Positions 25,062-33,259 of a stretch of 42,478 nt of DNA are shown piece after piece. The first letter of the stretch is position 1, and each line of letters opens with the position of its first letter. Under the pieces are notes generated by a model. The model was not told where the DNA came from. It saw only the letters and a program-made list of their open reading frames with translations, and did not search any database. The stretch lies in NCBI GenBank assembly GCA_910577405.1, contig CAJTMG010000025.1, forward strand, positions 1 to 42,478, read 5' to 3'. Origin of the DNA: an uncultured Oscillibacter sp. Its GTDB lineage: Bacteria; Bacillota; Clostridia; Oscillospirales; Oscillospiraceae. A program made the translations under genes and the position numbers.

Positions 25062-26390
25062 TTAATAGAGACAGACTTCCATGCCCAGCATATGCGCCAG
25101 GCGGGTCAGCTCGTCTTTTACATCCGCGTAGACCACGGCGAAATGGGGCTCCCAGCCGTCTTTTACGCTGTTGCAGACCAGATCCCGGGCGCTGTTCTCG
25201 GTTTCCACCACCACGGACGTGCCGCAGAACTGCTTCGGTTTATCCACAGCCTTGCCGCCCGCGATAAAGAACCGGAATGTGCCGTCAGGTTTCCGTCCTA
25301 TCCGGAAGATAGTGGCGGATTCGCTGGCCTTGCAGCCAAAGTCCATAGCGGGACCCAGCCTGCGGTTCGGATGCACGCCCACCTGCGCCCCGGAGCTTTC
25401 CTGCGCCAGGGAACAGGCAGCCATGCCACAGTGCCAGTATGTAACGGTGTTGTCCTTCTCGTCCATGGAAACCGGGTCCCCGAAGAAGACCGGCCCGCCG
25501 GAGAGCTTCGCGCCGATGAACATGGACAGCGCGCCGTAGGTGTCGGACTCGCAGCTTGCAATCACCCCCGCGTCGTTCAGCAGGGACAGTACCGCGCAGA
25601 CCGGCGTGCCGTAGGAGGTGAAGAGATCCGGCCAGCAGCGGGAGGAAATGGCCCCAATGCCGTTCTCCTGGATGTAAGCCTTGTAAGCCTTGTACAGCCG
25701 GGCAAAGTCTTTCACGTTCTTCTCCGGCGTCTGATCCAGGCCCACAAGGGATTTTTTGGCCTCTTCCAAGTCCGTCAGGCATTCCTCGTCAGAGTAGCCC
25801 TTTGCCCGGTCGATCAGCTCCCGGACCTCGATGGATTCCAGGGTCACGCCGAACTTGCAGGCGATCTCCGCGTCCATGGCCCGCCCGAAGCCGAAGCCCT
25901 GAGGTGTATGGCCGATGGAAGCCAGCTTGAGATGCTTGAGGTCATAGAGCACCTGCGCCGCACGGATGGCCGCGCCGATTTCGCCCTTGGCCTCGTCGGG
26001 GGAACCGAAGACATACTCAAACTCGCCGTCCCGGAAGGCCCGGATTGCGTTGGCGGCAGAGTAAGCGCCGGTCAGGGAATTGAGCCGCAGCCGCCCGCCG
26101 TCAATCACCGGTTCCCGGAGGGTCCAGAGCAGAACCGGGCACTGGAAGCGTTTCAGAACCTCGGTGGCGTAGGCGGCGTTGGCAAAGGTGATGTTCTGGA
26201 GCACGATCAAATCCGGGTCCAGACCGTCCAGAAACGCGGTCAGGTCCGGGATGGTCAGGAGCATTTTCTCGGGACACTTCACATCCGCCAGAGTCGTGAG
26301 CATCTGAACAGATTTCTCAAATTCCGCCTGCGCGCTTTCCAGATGGAAGGTGCCGACGCCGATGGGAATATAGGCAACCTGAAAACTCAT
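25062..26390 (-). CDS. FucI/AraA-fold sugar isomerase, candidate sulfoquinovose isomerase
   Basis: A 442-residue protein of the L-fucose/L-arabinose isomerase-like group (COG2407 type). Seen: an N-terminal Rossmann-like half, and a C-terminal half with 'CESDTYGAL' (Glu281), 'VFFGDP' (Asp305) and 'YWHCGMA' (His320), placed like the Mn-binding Glu/Asp/His set of that fold. Such enzymes interconvert free aldoses and ketoses. In this operon the missing step is sulfoquinovose to 6-deoxy-6-sulfofructose, and no AGE-type YihS isomerase is present, so this protein or the DUF4867 protein is the natural candidate. Last gene of the operon, 15 bases after tctA. The family call is firm; the substrate is inferred. 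Confidence 0.82.
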   Translation of the reverse strand: MSFQVAYIPIGVGTFHLESAQAEFEKSVQMLTTLADVKCPEKMLLTIPDLTAFLDGLDPDLIVLQNITFANAAYATEVLKRFQCPVLLWTLREPVIDGGRLRLNSLTGAYSAANAIRAFRDGEFEYVFGSPDEAKGEIGAAIRAAQVLYDLKHLKLASIGHTPQGFGFGRAMDAEIACKFGVTLESIEVRELIDRAKGYSDEECLTDLEEAKKSLVGLDQTPEKNVKDFARLYKAYKAYIQENGIGAISSRCWPDLFTSYGTPVCAVLSLLNDAGVIASCESDTYGALSMFIGAKLSGGPVFFGDPVSMDEKDNTVTYWHCGMAACSLAQESSGAQVGVHPNRRLGPAMDFGCKASESATIFRIGRKPDGTFRFFIAGGKAVDKPKQFCGTSVVVETENSARDLVCNSVKDGWEPHFAVVYADVKDELTRLAHMLGMEVCLY

Positions 26391-26405
26391 GGTTTTTCTC
26401 CTTGC

Positions 26406-28064
26406 TTATGATTTTGGTTTAGCGTCTTTCCGCGCCGCATTCTCTTCGGAGCTTTCCGCCTCGTCCAGCTTCTCAAGACCTGCCCAGTCGGTGGCCTTCT
26501 CGCGGGGTTCCTCGGCGGGCTTGCCGGTTTCTTCATGCTCTTTCATCATCTCTTCCAGTTGAGCCTTGTTCAGGGCCTCAACCTTCTTGTTGATCCGCAG
26601 CATGGAGATCACCAGAATAACGGTCAGAATCAGAATGACGCAGGAGATGGGGCGCTTGAAGAAAATCAGGTAATCCTTGTCGTAGCTCATCATGCTGGTG
26701 ACGAAGTTCATTTCCATGATATCCGCCAGAATCATACCCAGCATCAAAGGCGTGGAGGAAATATCCAGCACCACCAGGACATAACTGAACACCAGAATCG
26801 CGGCCACCAGAATCAGTTCCTTGGTATTGCCCGTAGCGGCAAAGGCGCCGGCAAAGCAGAACATGATAATGACGGGAGCCAGATAAGTATAGCGGACCTG
26901 AATGATCTTCGCCACGGCCCGGGTAAGGAGCAGGCCGATGGGATACAGGAAGAGGTTGGCAACCAGGCAGCCCAGAATGATGGAGTAGGCAATGACGCCC
27001 TGCTTGGTGAACATAGTGGGTCCGGGCTGGATGCCGTGGAGGATGAACGCGCCCAGGAGCAGAGCCGTCACGCCGTCGCCGGGGATGCCCAGGGTCAGCA
27101 GGGGAATCATGGCGGAGCCGACCACCGCGTTATTACTGGATTCCGCCGCGGCAATGCCCTCCAGACTGCCCTTGCCAAATTTCTCCGGGTGTTTGGAGGC
27201 CCGGCGGCATTCGTTGTAGCACATGAACTGGGCCACGCCGCCGCCTACGCCAGGCATAGCGCCCAGAATAGAGGCAATGGCGGAGGACCGGGTGCAGGCG
27301 GGGATGATGGAACGCATTTCCTTGACCGTCAGACCTTCGTTGTCAATCTTGTTCGCGTCATCCAGCTTGCCGTGACTGATGACAAAATCCCGCAGCTTCT
27401 GCACCACCTGGGTCAGAGCGATCAGGGCAATCATGGCGGGAAGCATATCGATGCCGAATTTCAGGGTGTCCAGTCCAAAGGAGAACCGGGTCACGCCAGT
27501 AATTGCATCCGTGCCGATGGAGGCCATCAGGATGCCCAGAAGTCCCGAAAGAACGCCCTTGGGGAGACTGTCACCGCTGACGCCCGCAATCAGGGAGATG
27601 CCCAGAATGGCCATGGAGAAGTATTCCACGGACGCGAAATTCGCCACCAGCTTGGTGATGAAGGACGCGCAGACCAGCAGGAGCAGGGCAGAGAACAGTC
27701 CGCCGAAGGTAGAGGCAAAAAGGGACGTATCCAGCGCCTTTTTCACCTTGCCCTGTTTCGCCAGCGGATAGCCGTCAAAGGTGGTGGCAATGGCGGAGTT
27801 GGTGCCGGGGGTGTTCAGGGTGATGGCGCTGATGGAACCGCCGTACATACCGCCGACGTAAACGGCCAGCAGCGCGATAATGGCGGTATCCGGAGACTTG
27901 AAGGAGTAGGTCAGGGGCAGCAGCAGGATGATGCCCAGGGTAACGCTCAGGCCGGGGATGCAGCCCACGATCATACCCAGAATCAGCCCGCCGAAAATCA
28001 TGGCCAGATTGATGGGCGAGAAGACCATGCCGACGGCCTGAATAATCATTTGCATATCTCCCAT
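26406..28064 (-). CDS. tctA: Tripartite tricarboxylate-type transporter, large membrane subunit TctA
   Basis: A 552-residue membrane protein with about twelve hydrophobic segments. Seen: 'GLILGMIVGCIPGLSVTLGI' near the start and the repeated 'GIPGDGVTALLLGAF' and 'PGVGGGVAQFMCYNE' loops of TctA. The last 60 residues are a charged cytoplasmic tail (Glu/Lys-rich) that is longer than in most TctA proteins. With TctB and TctC it forms an ion-coupled importer. In this operon it is the only visible uptake system, so sulfoquinovose or its glycerol glycoside is the likely cargo; known family cargoes are mostly carboxylates. Start ATG follows AGGAGG. Confidence 0.92.
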   Translation of the reverse strand: MGDMQMIIQAVGMVFSPINLAMIFGGLILGMIVGCIPGLSVTLGIILLLPLTYSFKSPDTAIIALLAVYVGGMYGGSISAITLNTPGTNSAIATTFDGYPLAKQGKVKKALDTSLFASTFGGLFSALLLLVCASFITKLVANFASVEYFSMAILGISLIAGVSGDSLPKGVLSGLLGILMASIGTDAITGVTRFSFGLDTLKFGIDMLPAMIALIALTQVVQKLRDFVISHGKLDDANKIDNEGLTVKEMRSIIPACTRSSAIASILGAMPGVGGGVAQFMCYNECRRASKHPEKFGKGSLEGIAAAESSNNAVVGSAMIPLLTLGIPGDGVTALLLGAFILHGIQPGPTMFTKQGVIAYSIILGCLVANLFLYPIGLLLTRAVAKIIQVRYTYLAPVIIMFCFAGAFAATGNTKELILVAAILVFSYVLVVLDISSTPLMLGMILADIMEMNFVTSMMSYDKDYLIFFKRPISCVILILTVILVISMLRINKKVEALNKAQLEEMMKEHEETGKPAEEPREKATDWAGLEKLDEAESSEENAARKDAKPKS

Positions 28065-28068
28065 AAGC

Positions 28069-28536
28069 TCAACCTCCTAAGAACGGCAGGGCGGGCAGGG
28101 ACACATGGAACACGTACTTGAAGAGGAAAAAGATGCCGATTCCCGCCGCGATGGTGAAAATGTAGATAGGCGGTTTCCGTTCGCCGCAGTAAACCAGCAG
28201 CAGGGGGAAGATGACTACAGACGCAATGACAAAGCCCAGATAGATAATCATGGCCGTGTAGACGCAGAGGCCCAGAATCATCAGAATGCAGGGCTTTTCC
28301 ACGGCCCAATCAAATTCGAATTCCTTTTCCTTCTTGAAGACAAGACTCTGAATCAGCAGAGCCGCCGAACAGATCAGCATACCCACCAGGCAGATTCCCG
28401 GGATAATGCGGGGACTGGGCGCGCCGGAGTCGAAAGCCGGGACGCGGACCTGGCTGGGGAGAATCAGCAGCATGATGATACTGAACACTCCCATAACGAT
28501 GCCTGACCAGAGGTTGGTTTTAATTTTGATTTTCAT
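28069..28536 (-). CDS. tctB: Tripartite transporter small membrane subunit TctB
   Basis: A 155-residue protein with four hydrophobic segments (about 11-30, 40-62, 77-110 as two close segments, 122-145), the usual plan of TctB. Segment pattern and position between tctC and tctA support the call; TctB sequences are poorly conserved. Its stop is five bases before the tctA start, so the two membrane subunits are made together. A long GC-rich hairpin separates it from tctC. Confidence 0.85.
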   Translation of the reverse strand: MKIKIKTNLWSGIVMGVFSIIMLLILPSQVRVPAFDSGAPSPRIIPGICLVGMLICSAALLIQSLVFKKEKEFEFDWAVEKPCILMILGLCVYTAMIIYLGFVIASVVIFPLLLVYCGERKPPIYIFTIAAGIGIFFLFKYVFHVSLPALPFLGG

Positions 28537-28570
28537 AAAGCCTTTTCTCCCTCTGTCGATTGGTGTGGGG

Positions 28571-28608
28571 GGCGGGAGGCACAGGCGTAATCAACCGCGC
28601 CTCCCGCC
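28571..28608 (-). other. Strong intra-operon hairpin between tctC and tctB
   Basis: GGCGGGAGGC (28571-28580) and GCCTCCCGCC (28599-28608) are perfect complements. No T run follows on the coding (minus) strand. Such hairpins after a binding-protein gene commonly protect the upstream mRNA and raise its level over the membrane subunits. The 28537-28657 gap contains nothing else. Confidence 0.75.
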
Positions 28609-28657
28609 ATTGGTTTCAGTTTGCTTTGGGGTAAAATGGGGTGGGAATAGAATGGAA

Positions 28658-29755
28658 TCAGTTTGCGCCGCTGAGGTTCTCGAACGCGGTCAGGCACTTC
28701 TTGGCGGCCTCTTCCACTTCGGCCTGAGCGTCTGCGCCGTAGACCTCGTGATGGTTCAGCAGAACGGAAGCCATCCAGTCAGAGAACTCGGGGTCGGCCC
28801 AAACGTCCTTGGTGATCTGGGTCAGCTCGTCAACCCACGCCTGGTCCGCGCCGGTACGGGTAGCGATGAAGCCGCCGGAACGGAGCACGCATCCGGAGAA
28901 GTCGATATCGGCGCTCAGCTCGGGAGCCTTGGTGTCGCCTGCAACGGTGGGAACATCAATGGGGCCGTCGGGACCGACAAATCCCTCGAAGGGCTGGTCA
29001 GAGAACGCGAGGATAGGAACCAGGGTACCAGCTTCCACTTCGTCCTGAGCAGCCTGGGTGGTGCCGACGAACACGTCCACTTCGCCGTCCATGAGGCCCT
29101 TCTTCTGAGCCGCGCCGCCGTCATAAGGAACGACCATGACCTTGCCGCCTTCCAGAGCAGCCAGAGAACCCAGAGCCAGATGCAGCTCGGACAGGGGATT
29201 GCCGCCGGACATCTTCAGAGTGCCATCCTTGGCCTTGGCAATCACGTCGGCCAGGGTGGTGTCAGGCTTGGCGTAGACGATGTTGGTCCGGTCGTCGATG
29301 CATCCGATGGGCTGGATATCGGCACGGTCAAAGTCCACAACCTCGGTGCCGTAGGTCTTGCCCTCATCGTGGCGGTAAATCAGACCATAGCCGTAAATCA
29401 GCAGTTCCTTGGTGGAGGGGTCCAGGTCGGTATAGTAGTCCGCAGCCGCAAAGCCGTCGCCGCCGGTCATGTTCTCCACGATGAAGTTATAGTCGCTGTG
29501 GAGCCGGTTGGCAACCAGCGCGTACTTCCGGGCAATGGCGTCCGCAGTACCGCCCACGCCGTAGCCGCAGACGATCTTCACGGTGCCGCCGCTGGCATCG
29601 GGATTTCCGCCGGTGTCTTCGCCTTCGGTCTGTGTGTCGCCGCCGCTGGGGGGAGCGCTGGTGTCGCCGCCGGAATTGCCTCCGCAGGCGCTCAGGAGCA
29701 GAGCCATGGACATAACCAGGGTCAGCAGCAGAGCAAGCGTCCTTTTCTTATTCAT
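28658..29755 (-). CDS. tctC: Tripartite transporter substrate-binding lipoprotein TctC
   Basis: A 365-residue exported lipoprotein. Seen: a signal sequence of 23 residues ending in LLSAC, with Cys24 as the lipid anchor, a Gly/Ser/Thr/Asp/Glu-rich linker to about residue 50, then a binding-protein domain of the TctC/Bug type ('VKIVCGYGVGGTADAIAR' start region, ends quoted). In this family ligand is held by two loops through bridging waters. It would catch the sulfonated sugar outside the membrane and pass it to TctAB. The start has AAGGAGG upstream. First of the three transporter genes in transcription order. Confidence 0.9.
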   Translation of the reverse strand: MNKKRTLALLLTLVMSMALLLSACGGNSGGDTSAPPSGGDTQTEGEDTGGNPDASGGTVKIVCGYGVGGTADAIARKYALVANRLHSDYNFIVENMTGGDGFAAADYYTDLDPSTKELLIYGYGLIYRHDEGKTYGTEVVDFDRADIQPIGCIDDRTNIVYAKPDTTLADVIAKAKDGTLKMSGGNPLSELHLALGSLAALEGGKVMVVPYDGGAAQKKGLMDGEVDVFVGTTQAAQDEVEAGTLVPILAFSDQPFEGFVGPDGPIDVPTVAGDTKAPELSADIDFSGCVLRSGGFIATRTGADQAWVDELTQITKDVWADPEFSDWMASVLLNHHEVYGADAQAEVEEAAKKCLTAFENLSGAN

Positions 29756-29785
29756 CTCGATATCCTCCTTAATATTTGTAGCCAG

Positions 29786-30520
29786 TCACTTGACCAGCAG
29801 GGATACGCCGGAAATCAGCAGCAGTACAAATGTAATTTTCATAAATAACTGCTGGCTCATTTTTGCATATAACTTGCTTCCCACAAACATACCCGCAAGC
29901 AGAAAGGGAATAGCAAGCAGTTGAATTTTCAGCAGGGATGGGTTCCAGAGTCCCGTCCGGATATCATCCACCAGCACGATGGAATTCAGGAAGACCCAAA
30001 CTGTGGAGATGGTAGCGCGGAAAGATACCTTATCCAGATTCTTTTTTGTCAGGTAGCTCACCAGAAGGGGCCCGCCGGAGACGAAGATGCCGTGAACGAT
30101 GCCCGCCGCTGGAAGGAACAGCACCGTGGCTGGGGAGACCTTCCTGCCCTCGTCTTTCTTAGGCCGGTACATCTTCCAGATTCCCTGCAAAGCCAGCAGG
30201 ACCACGAAGACCCCCAGCAGCTTTTGCAGAATCGCCTCCTGTCCGGCAAAAAGGCCCTGAATCCAGACCCCCGCCAGAATGCCCGCCGCCATCCAGACCA
30301 CAATTTTCCATAGTTCCCGCCAGTTCACATACTTCACGTTGCCCAGGAACACATAGGCCCCGGAAATCAGCGCCAGCACGTTCAGAACCGGTTTCGCAAT
30401 ATCGTAGCCCACCAGAAGCAGGCTCGGCGACATGGCAAGAATCGTTCCTGCAAAGCCGGTGATGCCCTGCATGATATTCGCGCCGAAGATCACCAGCAGG
30501 AACAATACGGTATTTACCAC
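29786..30520 (-). CDS. TauE/SafE-family sulfonate exporter
   Basis: A 244-residue membrane protein with about eight hydrophobic segments and the TauE/SafE pattern: 'QGITGFAGTILAMSP' in the first segment and 'GIVHGIFVSGGPLLVSYL' in the middle. Family members are linked to export of sulfite, sulfoacetate, sulfolactate or similar anions and are a regular part of sulfoglycolysis clusters. Here isethionate is the expected product, so isethionate export is the inferred role. The start is GTG 30520 with GGGAGGCC upstream; no better ATG is present. It begins 12 bases after the stop of the sulfoquinovosidase gene. Confidence 0.87.
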   Translation of the reverse strand: MVNTVLFLLVIFGANIMQGITGFAGTILAMSPSLLLVGYDIAKPVLNVLALISGAYVFLGNVKYVNWRELWKIVVWMAAGILAGVWIQGLFAGQEAILQKLLGVFVVLLALQGIWKMYRPKKDEGRKVSPATVLFLPAAGIVHGIFVSGGPLLVSYLTKKNLDKVSFRATISTVWVFLNSIVLVDDIRTGLWNPSLLKIQLLAIPFLLAGMFVGSKLYAKMSQQLFMKITFVLLLISGVSLLVK

Positions 30521-30532
30521 AGACGGCCTCCC

Positions 30533-32542
30533 TTACGCCCTGCCGTGCTTCTGACGGATTTCCTCAAAGAGCGGCGTGAATTTGGAATCCTTCTTATAGA
30601 ATACCGGTGTGTCTCCCAGCGGCGCGGGCACGGTATGCTCTCCCTTGCCGTAGGCCTTGCCGGACCAGAGGTGAATCCACTCGCCCTCCGGCAGGTAGAC
30701 GTTCCATTCGGTCTGGTCCGCCAGATACACCGGAGCGACCACCAGATCAGGACCCAGCATATACTGATACTGAATCTCATAGCACTTCGGGTCGTCCTCG
30801 TAGTGGAGGAACATCGCCCGCTGTACCGGCACGCCAGTGGTGCAGTTCTCATGGACCAGCTCCTTGAGACAGGGCTTGAGCATGGTATACACATCCACCA
30901 GACGGGCCAGGCGCGCCATACAGTCCTCGTCGTCGTAATACTGGAAGTTTTCCTCGGGCCGGTTGCACTCATGGGTCCGCATCACAGCCGTAAACGCCGC
31001 CATTTCCGCCCAGCGCAGGAAGACTTCCTTTGTACGGCAGTTTCCAAAGAGGGACGTATAGCCGCCGATATCGCTGTGCGTCAGTCCGCAGCCGGTCATG
31101 CCAAGGCTCAGAGCGCCGCAGACCACCGATGCAAGACCGTCATGGATGGAGAAGTCAACGGATTGGTCGCCCTCCCACATCAGGGTACAGTATTTCTGAT
31201 TCCCTGTAAAGCCGGCGCGCATGAAGTAAACGACCTCACCCAGCTTGCCGGTTTCCACCAGAGCGTCATAGTTGCATTTTGCCCAGAGCGCGGGCCAGTG
31301 GTTGTGCTCGATCATGGGAGAATTCCCGCTGTGAAGCACCAGGTCGTCCGTAGGCAGATATTCGCCGAAATCCGCCATCCAGCCGTCAATGCCGATATCC
31401 AGGCTGTGCTTTTTGATGACCTCGTCTTTGAACCACTGATAGGCTTTCGGATCCGTCAGGTCGGGGATAGCGCAGTCAAATTCACCGAAGTCCACCAGAT
31501 ATTCCGTCCCATCGGCTTTCTTGGCAAACACGTCCGCCTCTTTGCCCTTGCGGTACAGTTCGCCGTCATTGACCAGATAGGGGTTGATATAGCCCAGGAA
31601 TTTGATGCCCCGTGCGTGGAGCTTCTCAATCTCGCCCGGCAGGTCAGGGTACATCTCCGGATGGAAATGCCAATCCCATTGCAGGCGTTTGCCGAAGCTG
31701 GTGACTCGTTTGCCGCACCAGTCCTGGCACCAGACGCCGGAGACTTTAATGCCGTGGTCCAGAGTCTTTTCCATCAGCCCGAAGGACCGTTCGTTTCCGC
31801 CCTGTACGCCGATAATCAGGCCGTTGTAGACCCAATCCGGCAGTTCCGGCTGGCGTCCGAAGAAGGCGCTTTCCTTTTCCAGAAGCTCCAGGAACGTGGG
31901 CGCGGCCTCAATCCGGATGGAAGCGGGAACCTCCCAGATTTGCAGCTCGTGAAAGTCCGGGTTCCGGAAATCGAAGTCGGCATAGGCGGAGGAATCCACA
32001 TGGAGGTAATAACGGCGGCTGGAAACATAGGTAGGCTGGGGGAAGTAGGTATTATAGTAATCCCCGCCGCCCTTGTTCTCCACGTCGGACCGCCATGTGA
32101 CATAGGTAGTCTTATCCCGTCCCACGCCCGGCTCGCCGGTCCAGAGGGGGAAGTGCCGCCCGCGCATATCAAAGTACGACATTTGCTCGCCGCAGCCGTA
32201 GCAGTGTTCGTCCGCGTCAGCCTTTACCCGGAACCAAAAGCGGTTGATCTTCGGATTCACCTGCTGGAAAGCCAGTTCCGCGCAGTCGCCCTCAATGGAC
32301 AGCTCAACGGAAATCTCTCCATAGTCAATCGCCGCGCCTTTAGGTGTCGTCCTGATATTTTTTACAGACAGCGGGCGGCGTTCTACCACGTAGTCCTCAA
32401 TCTTGTAGTTGCCCCGGTACATATCCACGGTTTCCTGTCCGCAGCCCACATACAAAAGCGGGGCGCATTCGCTGCATTCCAGAATCGTCCGGCCCTCGTG
32501 CTCCAGTTTCCAGGCTGTGCCGTTCCACTCAAATTTCATCAC
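30533..32542 (-). CDS. yihQ: Sulfoquinovosidase (GH31, YihQ type)
   Basis: A 669-residue alpha-glycosidase predicted to release sulfoquinovose from sulfoquinovosyl glycerol, the head group of plant sulfolipid. The E. coli YihQ residues, as I remember them, are all matched: nucleophile Asp405 is Asp391 in 'GWMADFGEYLP'; acid/base Asp472 is Asp459 in 'MWEGDQSVDF'; sulfonate-binding Arg301 and Trp304 are Arg286 and Trp289 in 'TSFGKRLQWDW'; and Tyr508 is Tyr495 in 'SDIGGYTSLF'. An N-terminal beta-sandwich (about 1-220) precedes the barrel. No signal peptide is visible, so it acts in the cytoplasm and the glycoside must be imported intact. Start ATG follows AAAGGAGG. This gene is the anchor for reading the whole operon. 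Confidence 0.93.
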   Translation of the reverse strand: MMKFEWNGTAWKLEHEGRTILECSECAPLLYVGCGQETVDMYRGNYKIEDYVVERRPLSVKNIRTTPKGAAIDYGEISVELSIEGDCAELAFQQVNPKINRFWFRVKADADEHCYGCGEQMSYFDMRGRHFPLWTGEPGVGRDKTTYVTWRSDVENKGGGDYYNTYFPQPTYVSSRRYYLHVDSSAYADFDFRNPDFHELQIWEVPASIRIEAAPTFLELLEKESAFFGRQPELPDWVYNGLIIGVQGGNERSFGLMEKTLDHGIKVSGVWCQDWCGKRVTSFGKRLQWDWHFHPEMYPDLPGEIEKLHARGIKFLGYINPYLVNDGELYRKGKEADVFAKKADGTEYLVDFGEFDCAIPDLTDPKAYQWFKDEVIKKHSLDIGIDGWMADFGEYLPTDDLVLHSGNSPMIEHNHWPALWAKCNYDALVETGKLGEVVYFMRAGFTGNQKYCTLMWEGDQSVDFSIHDGLASVVCGALSLGMTGCGLTHSDIGGYTSLFGNCRTKEVFLRWAEMAAFTAVMRTHECNRPEENFQYYDDEDCMARLARLVDVYTMLKPCLKELVHENCTTGVPVQRAMFLHYEDDPKCYEIQYQYMLGPDLVVAPVYLADQTEWNVYLPEGEWIHLWSGKAYGKGEHTVPAPLGDTPVFYKKDSKFTPLFEEIRQKHGRA

Positions 32543-32575
32543 GCCTCGCCTCCTTTCTCCTTGTTATGTTCGCCG

Positions 32576-33241
32576 TCAATAGCGCAGTTCCTTATTCTCG
32601 CCCAGCAGTCCCGGAAACGCGCCCTGTTTCATCAGCGGTTCCCGTTCCGGGTGGGCAATCACCCATTTGTTCCGCTGGAGAAGCAGACGGCTTTCCGGGT
32701 CGCCTGTGGCGTGCTTTTCCGGAAGAGGCGTGTTGGTCCCCCGGGGCAGCACCACGATATCCTTGAAGCCCTCGTCCGAAACCCGGCAGGGGGACAGGTG
32801 CAAGGTAGTCTGATACATTTCCAGCGCCGTGCCCTTTTCCACAAAGAACACCTGCGCGTCCTCCACCCGGAAGGTCCCGCCTTTCATCTGCCAGGTATGG
32901 CCCAGAACCAGCATGAAGTCCGTCACAGCCACGTTGATTTCGCTGCCCTTATGGTACTCGAAGCCGTTATAGGTCGTGTTCCTGCCGTTGCAATAGCCGA
33001 TCTGACAGGGCATTCCGCCGTAAAAGACCGTTTCCAGCTCCTTTGCCGGCTCCAGGGCTTCCAGTTCCGGGACGGAGGCGAGGTAGATGTTCCCAGTCTC
33101 CGGAATGGCCGCGCAGGATTCCATCCAGGCCGTCATGCCGCTGAAGTCCCAGCCCGTGAGAATCCGTCCGTAGGGCGCGAAGGCCGGGTCCGTAACGGGG
33201 AGAATGGACACGTCGTTGACTTGATTCAGCCGTTCAATCAT
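32576..33241 (-). CDS. DUF4867-like (cupin-type) protein of the sulfoquinovose operon
   Basis: A 221-residue cytoplasmic protein that I match from memory to the DUF4867 group. Seen: mostly beta-strand pattern, 'NGFEYHKGSEINVAV' and 'MLVLGHTWQM' (the two His and a Glu could bind a metal in a cupin barrel) and 'VFFVEKGTALEMYQTTLHLSP', which resembles ureidoglycolate-lyase or sugar-isomerase cupins. Proteins of this kind occur in several sulfoglycolysis clusters, where the sugar isomerase or an accessory mutarotase role is considered. It lies between the sulfoquinovosidase and the iron dehydrogenase genes, with short gaps on both sides. Function not established from sequence. Confidence 0.75.
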   Translation of the reverse strand: MIERLNQVNDVSILPVTDPAFAPYGRILTGWDFSGMTAWMESCAAIPETGNIYLASVPELEALEPAKELETVFYGGMPCQIGYCNGRNTTYNGFEYHKGSEINVAVTDFMLVLGHTWQMKGGTFRVEDAQVFFVEKGTALEMYQTTLHLSPCRVSDEGFKDIVVLPRGTNTPLPEKHATGDPESRLLLQRNKWVIAHPEREPLMKQGAFPGLLGENKELRY

Positions 33242-33259
33242 CGTTTGATCCTTCCCTGT

